Origin: Bolinopsis microptera
Lineage: Eukaryota > Ctenophora > Tentaculata > Lobata > Bolinopsidae
Direction of reading: 5' to 3'
NCBI RefSeq assembly: GCF_026151205.1
Contig: NC_087077.1
Coordinates: 11,258,983 to 11,322,982 of the forward strand
DNA: 64,000 bases
In this document: positions 10,092-22,028 of the stretch, one piece after another
Layout: each line of letters opens with the position of its first letter
Position numbering within the stretch: position 1 is the first letter of the stretch
The notes under the pieces: generated by a model
Seen by the model: the letters and a program-made list of their open reading frames with translations, nothing else
Database searches by the model: none
What the model was told of the DNA's origin: nothing
Translations under genes and position numbers: made by a program

Positions 10092-13000
10092 TCAAAAGTT
10101 GAAGCCACCCTCTGGAGCGAGTTGCTGCTCGGTGGAATTTATCTGGAAATTGAAATTCTCGTCTTCATTCTCGAGGTAGTCTTCGGACGAGAAGAATTTG
10201 TCGATTATGTCGAATGCGAGTTTGTAAATCTGCTTGTTCTGAAATAGGTTGTAAGTTAGGACCTTGCGAAAACACCAATTCGAGGGAATTCATTATCAAA
10301 TTGTTACATTTGTAGGTTTCACATATAATATTTCTGAACGAAGTCTATAATTATGATGAACAGGTTCATTTTAAATGAGACTCACTTGATGTTTCTGTAA
10401 TTCTTCTATCCTGTCAAGGCCTCCGCAATCCTCTATCATTCTGCAGATATCCTCACATTCGTCTTTTGATGTTTCCAGCATGTTGTTCAATCCGTCCAGA
10501 AGCACTTGAACAATCTAAGAATGTGGGAAGTTTTTAGCCGATAGGACGCAATAATAACAATAGCAGAAATTTAGTAATAATTTATGAAACCTAAATGAGA
10601 TAAAATTATTTCGAGTTAATTGTAAAAAATAAATTCGAGTAGAAGAGGATGTCATTGTTTTACACAGCAAATAACTGACCGTGGGATCTCTGACTCCAAG
10701 CAGAGCACACATGCTCCTCACAGCTTGTTGTTCAATGAGGTATTTTATCTGCTCTGGTGTTCCATTAACTGTCATGTTTGAAACCGACCAGGCTGCCTCC
10801 TTCTGCGTGTTGAAGTCGCCCTGGAAGTACAAAACATGTCATCAGAAAATCAGAAGCGAAACTTATGACTGATTCCCAATTTTTTTCTTAAAATCACAGC
10901 TCACAACTCAGGGAAAACCGATTTCTTACTAAAACGTGACAAACCGTTTCTAGAGCGTTGATAACAAGAGGAATAAGACCATGATCGATAACAGCCTGTA
11001 TTTGAGATTTAGTGCCAGCAGTAATGTTGGAGATAGTCCACACTGCCTCCTTCTTTATGCTCTCTTTGTGATGTTGCAGTAAGGCAGGGAAAAAGGACAA
11101 ACAGCCACAATCTAGAGCTGCCTGTGTCTGGTGCTCTGAAAATAGGAAGTGTTTATTGACAGATCGTAATAGTGGGGGGGGTGTAACCCAAAAAAACCCA
11201 ACTCCTACCCAAGAAAAGGTAATACTGGGATTGGGTTTTTTTGGGTTTCTTAAACAAAATTTAAACAAAATTCTAGCCATTTCATTAATTGTATTGAATG
11301 TGAATTATTTCCCACTGAGTCTTACCTACGTGTTGTTCTCATGTCTTAACTTAATAGATAGTTTACATAGTATATAAGTGTGTTTATATTGATAGTATGT
11401 TATCACGATAGCAAACAGGATGTCTCGTTCATCGAGATATAATCCATATGAATGCACAAAGTGGAAGTGTGCCAAACGTGGCAAATGTGTTCTCCTGTCA
11501 TGAAAGGAGGCTATGACGAAGGTCAAGGGCAAGTCAAAGCACATGACTTAAATTACTTGACTTAAGGCGGCTTCAGAGTCCGAGTCTCGATGATGTGTCT
11601 CCAAAGCTTTCTGTCCGCCATAAGCTCCTTAATCTCCCCAGTGTTTTTGAGTCCAGTGTCACTTATTACTTATTAGGTTATCGACGAAGGTGAGCGGTGG
11701 TCTACCCCTCCCTAGGTTGGTGTGCTGCCAGGTCATCATGTCGCTGGATGTGCCCAGCCAACCTCATTCTTCTGGCCTGTATCTTCGAAATAACTCTTGG
11801 GAGTGATCCAAAGACCTCCTTGTTGGTGCGATGTCCTCTCCAGTCCACGTTTAGGGCCATCCGAAGCATTCTACTGTAACATCCGTCTATTCTTTTCTTC
11901 AAAGATTCTGTTATTGTCCACGTTTTCGTTCCATACAGGAAGATTGATTCAACCGTAGCTTGAACAGACGGATCTTTAAATCTCGGCGCAAAATGGACCT
12001 CCATATAGCCTACATTTTGTGGTAGGCAGCCCATGCCTTGGCCTTGCGTAACCTAAAGTCGTGCTCCGTTGTACTAAAATCCTCAACTTCTTCTAAGGCA
12101 TGTCCGTCCTTAGAAATTATTGTGTGTGGCTCCGCTCCTACTAAATTAACTGTAAGATGCTTGGTTTTAGACAAAAAAGATTTCATGCCTCCTCATCAGA
12201 TGAGGCTTCTGTAGGACTGTAGCATGTGATGACAGTGAGCCTGGGCTTTCCATTAAGAGACATGGTGAGGATCCTTGCGCTGTAAGATTTTATAACTTTA
12301 TAAGACTTATAGCCTCATATGCGCTGCTGTCCTCGTCAAGATGATTCATACTCTCCCATTAGAAGCGCCAGCTGCGTTTCTCCACGCAGATGATATCACT
12401 GGATGAATCCCTTTGTTCATCTTTTCTATTCTGGTATTCTCAGCAATCAGCATGCACTACCCGATGTTCAATTCTTGCAGGCCAAGGATGTGCAGCTTGC
12501 TTCGAGAAAATAGTTCTGCAAGTTCGATGCGTTTGTGCTGTTCTCTGGCTGTTCTTATGTTAAATGTGCTAACCTTAGCAGTCCTTTTACATGATACAAT
12601 ACAATTGATGTTCATATTTTTTTGATGTTTTCTTGTTTGACTTTCTGTAGAAATAGGTTGTCGTGATGTGGAGACCGAGTCATCAGCTTCTGTAATAGCA
12701 GCGTAATTACCCCGGCAACCACTTCCACTAGAAAAATAAGGGGCTTTAACCCTTAAGCTGTTGATAAACTTCATCTTGACTTTTCAGTTGGCTCACAATC
12801 TTATTCTTAACTCTTGCGCCACTAAAAGGTTAAGGGCATCCGCTTGAACAATAGCCATCTTTAACTCTCACCATAATATCTTGGGTATCTTGAGCATGTA
12901 ATTGCACGAACATATGCTATACAAGACAAATGTGACACTTCTTTTTTCTACCCAACAGCATCAGTCGTAATCCTTACCCAATCGTCATCTGCTCCAGTGT

Positions 13001-16000
13001 GGGACTTTCCGATTTTATCCCAAAGCATAAGGAGGTTAGAGTGAGAACAGAGCTACACTTTAGCGGGGACTAACCCTTCCCCTGACTACCTCGTTACCCG
13101 GTACCCCGGGCATAGGGAGCCGTATCCTGACTACCAGAGTGTGGTCCAGTCTAGCTGGGTCATAGTAGACTAGGTTGAACAGGGTAACAGCCAACACCTC
13201 TTTAGCTACTGTGCAATCCACAGTAAAGATTTACGAGTCTCAAAGCCTCTTGTAGACCAAGAGTTAAGGAGTCAATAGATCAAATTATTGAACTTCCGGG
13301 GCTCAATGTCTCCCGTCGATCGTCCTGCCTTTAGCCTGGACCCCCTGTCCAGTATCCAGTCTTCAGCACGCGGAGGTAGTGGCTTTCATCATGCTGTCCG
13401 ATCAGTGTCTGGAAGAGGGCACCAGCAGGATACCCCTTTTCAAAGTTCTGGGAGCCTCACATCAGACCAGGGCTTCCACCCAGCTTCTATCCAGCGGTGA
13501 CGCCTTGGGCCACCTAAGCTTCACACAACCATTGAAAGACCACCTGCCTACTTGTAAAAATTTTGACGATGCGATTATTACAGTCGAGGGTCTGATGCTG
13601 TACATTCTCAGTGTAACAGCTGACAACAGTTATCAACACTTTATGCCCTGGCTGTTTACATCCGATGCCTGCGAGCAAACTTTATGCTTTCCTGCGCATA
13701 GGCCTCCATGCAGGCATTAGAACTAATCTGTGTTCTAAGGATATGTTGGTTGGCATGGGCAAATCAAACCGTTCGCGTTCCCTCGAGCTTGATGCACTCG
13801 GCAAAAGTTTGATCCCTGTAACAGTTGCCCACCCTCGCAACAAGCTTGTTATACCGCATCCGAAAGCAGAAACCATTTAGAGGTAAAGATACTTCAATCC
13901 CAAGATTGTTACAAGCTATGAAGAAGGGAGTCTCAAGGGTAGAGAACTCCTTCAAGAACACTATAGCTTTGAAGGAGAGGCTTTCCAACCATCTTCTGAC
14001 GGAGCAGAGAGTGACGAAGCGGAAACAGATGATGAAGAAGAGGAAGTGGAGGATACCGACTCATCAGAGGAATGGGCGAAAATAGTAACTGTGTATTGTG
14101 ATGCTCTGCATCATGATACGGCTGTTGAGGTTTGCCTCAATGGAGGGCGAGATCGAATGCCATCCCAGTCAAGATTTTAGCGACTCCAGGGCCATAAACA
14201 AGCGAAGATATCACTCAATATCACATGTGATCATGCAGCTGATGGTAACTGCAAGATTCTTTCAGTTGGAGATAGAGCATGGTTTCTCGTTAAGCGGATG
14301 ATCAGGAAAACGGAAACAGAGATCGTGAAGGTGAGAAGAAAGGCTTTATTCCTCTCGTACCGGATGCGGTCAGGGTTGGGGTCATCAGTGAGTTGCGTCC
14401 CTACTAACTCAATTTGCCATGGCCATCGAAGTGAGCATTACATATGGCTGATATCATATCTGGATGGCCAACTTCTTCTGAGCACATCAGTGAATAAAAT
14501 ACTGCTTTTGGGTGATATTTAAGCGATTATATCTATTGTGATGTTGTAGTGATGAACCACAACAGTGATGTTGTACTGATAATTGTTTTGCTAGGTGCCT
14601 ACATGATTTTATTTCCTTCAAATGAAAAATTTGTAAAAAACCCAAAAAAACCCAACTCCTACCCTGAAAAAGGTAATACTGGGATTGGGTTTTTTTGGGT
14701 TTTTTTGGGTTACACCCCCCCCAATAGTTTAAAATATGTAGTATTTACATATTATTACTTGATCACTAGTTGGTAAACTTTTAACCCCCCTCCGTTATCA
14801 GTTTTACATATATAACTATTGTGATAAAATTACATTAGCGTAATCATCTAGAAATCCCCCCCCTCAGTGATAACGTTATATGTGAACGACACCTGAACAG
14901 TTAGTACCTCTAGCAGGCCTTTAGATCCAGACCCTTTCCAAACACTAAATACGGTTTCAAATTTTGGTTGATGAAGTTGCGATGCCAACGAAATGATTTG
15001 ATTTTGCTAGAGAAACTCGAAATTAGTTATTTCTCCTTTACCCTTCCTTGACTCTTTCGCTTTAGTGTTATTTCAATCGTCCTGACCTTTAGATCCCAAA
15101 CTAAGAGCTAGCTTATACGCCTTTATTCGACTCAAAACTGAAGAAATGTTGCATATCTTTCTATACAGCTACCTCATTATACACGGTTAGTAGATCTGTT
15201 ATTTAAGTATTTCATAAAAAATCACGGTAATTATTTTTTCTACCAGAAGTTGGATAAAGTGAATAGTTACCCCGGTACCATAAAAACTTCATGATCCCTT
15301 TTCCAAATCCAGGAGCTTACGCCAAAGAAGGGTTCTACCTCCTTGACACAGACGAACAAGTCACCGGATCAGGGGAGGGTTTGTTGATGTATGACGGAGG
15401 TACAGTGTGTGATGACTCATTTGACATGACCACAGGTGACTGGATCTGTAGGTTACTGGGTTACCAGTCTCTTATTAGCCGTCAACATGGTCTTAGATAC
15501 GAGTTCCAGGAGAGATATCCCATCAAGTTGGATGATGTCAACTGTGAAGGGAGGGAGTTACCTAGATGTCAGTACAGGACTTCTCACAACTGTATCCACC
15601 TTGAGGACATCACTTTGAGTTGTAATGTTCGGAAAAAAGGTAGGATGAAAGATTCTGATTTTACTTGAACTTAGGGAACCTTGTTTATTTTGGAGTTAAG
15701 TTGCTCGGCGACGTTTTAATGACAGAACATTACTTCTTAGAACTTTTTAGAACAACACGATGAAAATGTAAACATTTGACATCACTAAGTGATTAGTTAA
15801 TTAACCCTGAAACTAGGCGGTGATTTGGACTCATTCTACCTGGTGGACGAAGTTGGAAAATACACGTACAGTGGAGGACTACTGATGTTTGAAGGAGGCA
15901 CCGTCACTAATAGTACATTTAACGACATCACAGCTGATTGGATGTGCAAACTGATGGGATATGGTTACGCAATGAGGTGGAACAGTGGAAACCGACATGG

Positions 16001-19000
16001 GTTTCAGGACAAACTACAGATAAAGGTTGATAATCTGAGATGTACAAACAGCGTGTTACCATCATGTTACTACCACACTTTCACTTCAGAGAGCAGCCAC
16101 GATCAGGACGTATGGTTGTGGTGTGCTGCCAGATCCACTATCATCTGTCCACCAGGTCACAGAGTTGTGGATGAAGAATGTGAGGAATGCCCTCCCTTGA
16201 CCTACTCTCCTAAACCCAATAAGAACACAACATGTCTGCCCTGTCCTAAGAGATCAACCTCTCCGGCTGGAGCTACTCAGTGTATCTGTCCTGGTGGTAC
16301 CTTCTTCAGTTTTGAGCTGTCGTCTTGTGAGAGTTGTCCAGATGGTACAGTAGGTGATAAGGGCATTAGTTCTGTTAGTCAGTGTGTTGCATGTCCTCCT
16401 ATCAGCTCTCCTTCTGACGACAAAACACATTGTCTGATAAAATCGGAGTCTTTTGAAACGTTTTCAATCGTTAGTATTGGTTTATCCTCTATATGCTTAA
16501 TAGTGATTGTGGTAGTCATGGGAGTCATAATCGTCATCTGGAGCAGAAGAAAGAGCAAGAAGGAAGCATCTGGTTCATCCTCAGTGCAGTTAGAGGAGCT
16601 GCAAAGTTGTGAAGCTGCTGATACAAGAGTCGTGGGAGAGACACCCATCTATGATAATATAGCAATTTGAGCAGATCAGATCCCGTGCATCTTTTCAAAA
16701 ATGAATATTAGAATTATAATTATTGTAAGTAACGCTTATTATATGTAACGCTTATGATGTGGCATTTAGTTACTTTTAAATTAAGAAATTTAAAAGTTGG
16801 TTTTCCACAATTTCACCCCTGCGCTTTATTTCGTTTAAATGCTGTGTTGTTTATGAATACCTAAATATGAATAAAGGATCCTCAAGTGAAATTGCAGCGC
16901 AATAAGAATTACACTTTACAACCAAATCAAATGTTCACATTTAATTCAACTGAATTATTCTAGCCTTCCCATAATCATTTGTAAGTACCTGATCCAGTGA
17001 CGATGTTGCCGACAGCCCTGACAGCAGGAGTGAGAACTCTGACGTCAGTTTGACCGAGGTGTTGGACCAGGTAGGGAGCTACTCCACTGTTCAACACATT
17101 CTGGATCTGATCATCAGCTCCGTCAGTCAGGTAGGACAGTGCCCAGCATGCATCTGTGAGCACCTGAACCATTGTTGTGAAGTACTGAACTAGTTATAGA
17201 TCCCATTCGATCAGACGATCAGTAAAATACAGAATAAAGAAATTTAGAACCTTAGGGACGATATCAAAATGTTCAGAAAATAACAGCAGTACATGAGTAC
17301 AGTCTTACTCAAGGTATACGATGGGTATACGATGTATAATCTGTGTAACAATACCTCGTTGTCGGTGTGCTGTACAAGACTGAACAGAGCTGGGAGTACT
17401 TTCTGTACAACTTCCGAGGATGGTGGAGGGTCTTTGTTTCTACACAAGTTAGCGATGACCCACACTATGTTTCTTAAGAATGTCAGCTGAAGGATTGTGA
17501 CGTCAACAGAGTTGGTAATTGCATAAATCAGCCGTGTTTTAGTTCCAATTTGTATCCTTAACAACAGGAAAAGAAACTACGCTTAAGACAAAGCACTGAA
17601 AGATATGATCTGACTGACAGTTAGCTCAACCTACCGGCGTGGTGTCTTTAACAAATGAGATGACCGGATCAACAACTCCGTGGTGAATAACGAAATCTCT
17701 GCACTCAGGACCGTCCCCTATGATGTTACCAAGTGCCCAAACGCTCTGCTCCCTTACGTGTTCGTGAGGTGAAGCCAGCAGTCTCACAAACTTAGGTACA
17801 GCTCCTGGTAAAAGATTCAGTCAGCAAAATGCAAACAAAGACCGAAACAAACAAACAAAATTTCGCCTAACTTCCGGCGAAAGTTCACGACTTAAATTTC
17901 AAAGCGGTCTAACCTTTTGAAACGACTTCACGGGTTTGGTCAGAGTTTCCAGATGCGATGTTAGTAAGTGCCCATGTAGCTTCAAACTGCAGGGCTGCAT
18001 TCTCGTCATCATCAAGACATTCCACTAGAATTGGGACAATTCCAGCTCTGATCAGTTCATCGATTGGAGGGTTATTTCCCTTAGATAACTCTTTCCTGCA
18101 ATAACATAGTTATTGTTTCTCAACTAGTTACAAAAAACTATTAACATAGAATATGATTAAATACTGATTAAATAGAATATGTTTCACCGGACAAGGATTA
18201 ATACTGCAAACCTAAAATATTTGGTTTCAAAACAGTGAAGCCTCGCATATTCCTACCTGGCTTGTTGAACACAGCTCAGTTTTACATTTGGATCTGTACT
18301 CTGAGCTTCAAGTACTAATGATTGTAAATCTTTGTTATCACTCTGAAACAAAAAGTTGATTATTCTTTCCTCGATCATCTCTTGAAAGGTGCCAATTACC
18401 GCCTCAGGAAATTTATTTAAAAAAACAGAAAACTGCGCGCACTGTACCGCGCATACGGAAACCACTAACAGCGACCACGCGCAACGCAAACATGGCAAAT
18501 TTTGCTAGTCATTTAGCAGCTCGTTCCGTACAATGTAACGTCCAGGTGCACGATTACATCACATCGTACACTCGAATCTTCGGCAGACATTTCTATAAAC
18601 CTGGTAAATAGGTCATCTTATCAACAATAACTTACTGCAGGAACTGTCTCATTGTTGAAGTCCTCCAGTGGAATGTTTCGCCTTTTTAGCATATTTTCAT
18701 TTCGTTTTTCCTGTGGGAGAATTAAGAATTTGATTTTGAGTAGATGAGAACACGTACCATATCATAATGGGAAAGTTACCACGACCAGAAATTAATTCAG
18801 TAAATGGAAGGTTTATCCTTCAATGCAACGATAGAAATAAGAAATTATAATGACACGCAATAATTTCGAATTACGCTATACATCATTCGAACAGCGGCAC
18901 ACACATTTTAATTTAAATAATACGGAATATAAGAGATGATGTAAAACAAGAAATATTCCGAGATTTTCTGATATAAGTGATAAGGGTAACCTTTCTGAGT

Positions 19001-19086
19001 TCGACGGCTCCCTCTTTTCGTCTGCGTCTAGCATCGTCAGCGTCTACCCAGCTTTTGTTTTTAAACGATTTGATCCTGTCACTCAT
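10092..19086 (-). CDS. KPNA3/KPNA4-like: Importin subunit alpha (karyopherin alpha, KPNA3/4 type)
   Basis: Adaptor that binds nuclear localisation signals through ARM repeats and importin-beta through its IBB domain. Eleven exons: 18991-19086, 18636-18710, 18257-18342, 17914-18095, 17635-17804, 17355-17486, 16989-17163, 10945-11135, 10680-10820, 10386-10514, 10092-10238. All junctions are GT-AG and keep frame, giving 507 residues, the usual length. Residues 1-57 form the IBB ([23 protein letters not shown]). Ladder Trp/Asn residues of the NLS groove are visible in [55 protein letters not shown] and [10 protein letters not shown]. It ends [30 protein letters not shown] and [11 protein letters not shown] point to the KPNA3/4 class. 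Intron 7 (11136-16988) hosts an opposite-strand SRCR gene and transposon debris. An acceptor (ttttag) lies 5 nt before the ATG. Confidence 0.95.
11173..11250. mobile_element. MITE relic, (GGGTTTTTTT)-type hairpin, copy 1
   Basis: Left end GGGGGGGGTGTAACCC, then aaaaaaacccaactcc and the inverted partner ggattgggtttttttggg. The core is nearly identical, in the same orientation, to 14634-14722. Copy 1 keeps the left G-run terminus and lacks the right one. Confidence 0.65.
11570..12780 (-). mobile_element. Internally deleted non-LTR retrotransposon (LINE) fragment
   Basis: On the minus strand, 12457-12774 contains [20 protein letters not shown] and [10 protein letters not shown], the start of an AP-type LINE endonuclease. 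11702-12160 contains [32 protein letters not shown] and [13 protein letters not shown], the segment behind the reverse transcriptase. The RT core is missing and the frame is broken near 12034-12180. The same family supplies the 3' end at 51350-51990. It lies in intron 7 of the importin-alpha gene, in the same orientation as that gene. Confidence 0.72.
13300..14181 (+). pseudogene. Degenerate transposon-like coding relic, unassigned
   Basis: A chain of short open stretches in shifting frames. About 13565-13690 reads [17 protein letters not shown] then [13 protein letters not shown]. After a frameshift, 13689-13880 continues [17 protein letters not shown] and [10 protein letters not shown], ending at TAG. 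About 13920-14180 has a strongly acidic segment ([20 protein letters not shown]). The SDACEQ..LRIG..AGIRTN pattern recalls conserved segments of transposase-like proteins abundant in cnidarian-type genomes, but I cannot name the family. Stops and a frameshift indicate a dead copy. Confidence 0.35.
14634..14722. mobile_element. MITE relic, (GGGTTTTTTT)-type hairpin, copy 2
   Basis: Same element as 11173-11250. It keeps the right end (gggtttttttgggttacacc followed by a C-run), the inverted match of the left end of copy 1. Together the two copies define terminal repeats of about 27 bp beginning with a G-run and TGTAACCC. Confidence 0.65.
14781..14891. mobile_element. Relic of the GTCGTTCACATATTACG MITE
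   Basis: The right end gttatatgtgaacgac (about 14876-14891) and C-runs with cgttatcag in the interior match the family at 2657-3043. The left terminus is degraded. Confidence 0.5.
15146..16670 (+). CDS. Two-SRCR-domain single-pass receptor, nested in importin-alpha intron
   Basis: Exons 15146-15185, 15313-15639 and 15817-16670; phases fit and give 406 residues. The first exon encodes a signal peptide ([14 protein letters not shown]). Residues about 17-122 and 125-227 are SRCR-like domains ([36 protein letters not shown]). Then comes a Cys-rich region of the ephrin-receptor/TNFR-like kind ([34 protein letters not shown]), a transmembrane helix at about 338-364, a basic stop-transfer (SRRKSKK) and a short tail ending [10 protein letters not shown]. 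It is a secretory-pathway surface protein; ligand unknown. The tail tyrosine in YDN fits a Grb2-type SH2 site if phosphorylated (inference). The gene lies wholly within intron 7 of the importin-alpha gene on the opposite strand. The first exon rests on phase and signal-peptide character. Confidence 0.82.
16870..16875 (+). promoter_or_regulatory. Polyadenylation signal AATAAA of the SRCR gene
   Basis: Canonical hexamer 200 nt after the SRCR gene stop codon and about 115 nt before importin-alpha exon 7 on the other strand. Confidence 0.6.
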
Positions 19087-19093
19087 TCTAGCT
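19087..19093 (-). promoter_or_regulatory. Splice acceptor 5 nt before importin-alpha ATG
   Basis: Minus strand reads ttattctcgttttag then CTAGA and ATG. It is a good acceptor with a pyrimidine tract and serves either a noncoding first exon or a trans-spliced leader. Confidence 0.55.
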
Positions 19094-19375
19094 AAAACGA
19101 GAATAATAGCGTTTAAAAATTTAAAAGTTTTGTAACAAGCATAAAATTTAGAGTGAGATAACGTCGTTTACATTTCAATGCGATCACTTTTCTTTGACTA
19201 GCAAATGTGACCACTGTAACTAATATTAAATCAAAGCATCAAAATATGACATTATTTATGAACAATAAGTTAATTAGCGAAAAATTTGGGGAGTTAAAAA
19301 GAAATAAATTAATAAAAACAGATTACATGTTTAAAAATGGCAGTCAAAAAATCCATATCAAAAAGATACCAAATC

Positions 19376-21460
19376 CTAATTTCTGTACCACCCATATTTA
19401 TTGGTACTCAACAACATAGTAGCCAAACATTCGTTCTGAGCAGTGCTATTCTTCACAATATTAAACAACGCTTTATCCTTCTTATAGGAAACATAACTCA
19501 CCGCCTCACAGTTATGTGAATTACTTGACATACGACCCGTCCTGCCTATCCTACGAATGTAATCTTCGTAGGTAAAAGGAAACTCGTAATTTATCACTAA
19601 ACCAATCTCTCGAATGTCTAGACCGTAACCAAAGCTGTCAGTTGTAACTATCGGGTAGTCTGTGTTGGGTATTTCGTCTCGCATTAATCGGGTTTTAGTT
19701 TTAGAGTCAGTACTTCCGCCGATGAATAAGTTATTGATGTCATGAGCGATCAGGTGTTTGTGAAGCCAGTACGCAGAATTGGCAAAGTTACAAAAGATCA
19801 GGGGTCTCTGAAGCTCGCTGTTTGAGTTCTGGATATGATTCTGGAGAAGTTCGATAATGTGAAAAGGTTTCTTCCTGTTGTTAACGAAACAAAACCTCTG
19901 CTGTACATGTTGGAGAGGGACATGAGATCTGGGGTTCAGATATCTCTCAATCCCCGGCACCATCTCCGTTACTCTCTTAAAACCAGGCGTGTGCATGATA
20001 GCACCTGCTAGAATTATCTGACATTTCGTCAAGCCGTTCTCCTGATCAACAAACTCCTTCAGGAATGCCTCGTTTTCAGCAATCTTCCGATAGTCCATGA
20101 AATCATCAGCCTCGTCCACCACGAGGTGTTGGAGATCTGAAGTAGAAACATTCCCTGAAGTTATCCAGGAAGTGAGGTTATCGTAGGTTCCGATAAGGAT
20201 GTCGATGGGGTGACCCTTGATTTCTTGAGATTGGTTTTTGCTGGTCAGTTCAGTCAGGCAGACGCTTCGTAGGTCAAATTCTTGTATCAAGTGTTCTGTG
20301 ACCAACCCAATCTGGAGAATGTGACAGTTAAACAGAGGATATAATGCATTAGTTAATAGTTTAAATGCTGGCTGGTTGAACACATGGTGAATTTAAAAGT
20401 TAGAATATGCGACCTTCCCCTGTACACAAAGTTAGAATACGTGACTCACCCTATCTGTACATTCGAATGTATACTAGTTGAGAATTTCTGAACTTATCTA
20501 AGGAGCACCTATGATGCTCAACATTTATTTTTAGTGACTAAATACAGTAATAACTCCAAAACTAGGTAAGGAATGCAACGAGAGTTTTGCGGACGAGCCC
20601 AATTTTCACTAAATTAAATAACGGTTTAAAATTAAGAAATCAGCAGATAAGCTGACATATTTCAAACCTGCAAAGCTAGGAACTTGGTAGGTGCCATGAT
20701 TATGATTCTAGGTGCTCCAGATTTAGTGATATACCCTTCCTTTTTGCTGGCTATCAGATTCTGGACTATTGGCAGAAGGTAGGTGTACGTTTTTCCTGCA
20801 AAGATAATATTAATATTGATTTGTTGTCATGACAAATAATGTGACAGAAACGGATTATGATTTTTAAGCTATCAATATTAAATATCAAATAATTCATTTA
20901 GACTTGTAAAACAAAATCGAATTGATTCTATATTACTGTGCTAACAACAGTCTAGCTATAAAAAGGAGATTATTAAAAAAATCCCACTTCAAACCTGAGC
21001 CGGTAGGACTGATAAAAACGCAGTTTTTATTCTCCAGAAGAACAGGGATAACATCGCACTGGTGGTGAGTTGGATACACAGCCCCCAACTCCGCTATCTC
21101 GCGTGCTAACTCCGGGATTATACCTACATCACTGAACTTCACTCTACTTCCGTCGTTGTAAAAACTCCACTTCTTCTGTTTAGCCCCACGTCCTATGTTG
21201 AGGAAGTTCTTGGGATCATCCCCAAAACCAATGCTAGGTTTTGGTTCATTTCTTTTTGCCTCGATATAGCGATCCCTGAAAGTTGTAGGTTTCTTTCCTT
21301 TATTTTGACCGAACAAGTCCCGGTAAGGGTTGTTGAAACGGTCAGCTCTCTCCCGGTACTTTGGCATGGCTATATCCCTGCTGGGTGGTATAGCTACATT
21401 CCGGAGGTGGGGTCTGGAGCAAGGAATCAGGTTCTTGGTGGTTCTTATACACTGATACAT
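19376..21460 (-). CDS. DDX28-like: DEAD-box RNA helicase, DDX28-like, with altered motifs
   Basis: Exons 20995-21460, 20668-20795 and 19376-20311, GT-AG and in frame, 509 residues. The ATG at 21460 follows an acceptor-like ccatcag; an upstream ATG at 21467 is out of frame. The N-terminus is basic and Ser/Thr-rich with no acidic residue early, as in a mitochondrial presequence. Seen: Q-motif region (PTHHQ), motif I SPTGSGKT (about 152-158), Ia APTKFL, motif II VDEADD (263-268), IV LIFCNF, VI RRIGRTGR (451-458). Motif III is AGA where SAT/GAT is usual. Motif V is TDSFGYGLD where TDxxxRGLD is usual, so its Arg is a Tyr. The C-terminal half (LIFCNFANSAYWL, VNYEFPFTYEDYIRRIGR) is closest to DDX28/MRH4, helicases of mitochondrial large-subunit ribosome assembly. 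The family is certain; orthology is probable. Confidence 0.85.
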
Positions 21461-21463
21461 CAA

Positions 21464-22028
21464 ACATGGGGCTGATGGACAAGGGTTGTTAGTGCGATAA
21501 TAAATATCATAGAGAAAGTAGGGAATACTGTATTTGTATTAATTGAATAATTATGCCATCATAGGAAATATTTAGTTTCAGTAAGGTTCATGAATAGAAA
21601 TTTGGAAAATGTCAGGTTTATTGCTCAATTGCTTTAAAAATATTTCGATAAAGTGCAATTTTTGTACTGGAAGTAAAACAGTTGTAACATTATTTTTTAG
21701 GATAATTTTTATAAACTTTATAAATATAAATTACAATACAATCTTAAATGTTCATGTATACATGTATACAATATAGTGATGTGGCTTAACTTACATAATA
21801 TAATTTACTAGATAGATAATGATTTATTACATATTTACATAAACTTCTGTACGTTAAAAATGAATTATATTAAAACTCAAATCAATCTGAACAATCAAAT
21901 TGACGCCTCATGCTTTATCTTCAAATAAAATCTTATAGCAGGCTAAGGAATTCTGGAAAAGAATGATTAATGTAACATCTTCTATCTATTCTGACGTCTA
22001 TAACTAGATAATCCGAAAATCGAAAAAA
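21464..22028. other. Spacer between the helicase and STK36 genes
   Basis: AT-rich, no gene. A possible minus-strand polyadenylation hexamer for STK36 (TTTATT on the plus strand) is at 21823-21828, about 200 nt beyond the STK36 stop. Confidence 0.4.

Noticed and set aside
12180-12215. CTGATGA core on the minus strand (tcatcagatgaggc) as a second hammerhead
   Set aside because: No stem II closing and no GAAA after it; it lies in LINE-derived sequence. Other CTGATGA hits (about 859, 22057, 27497, 44903) also lack the partner core.
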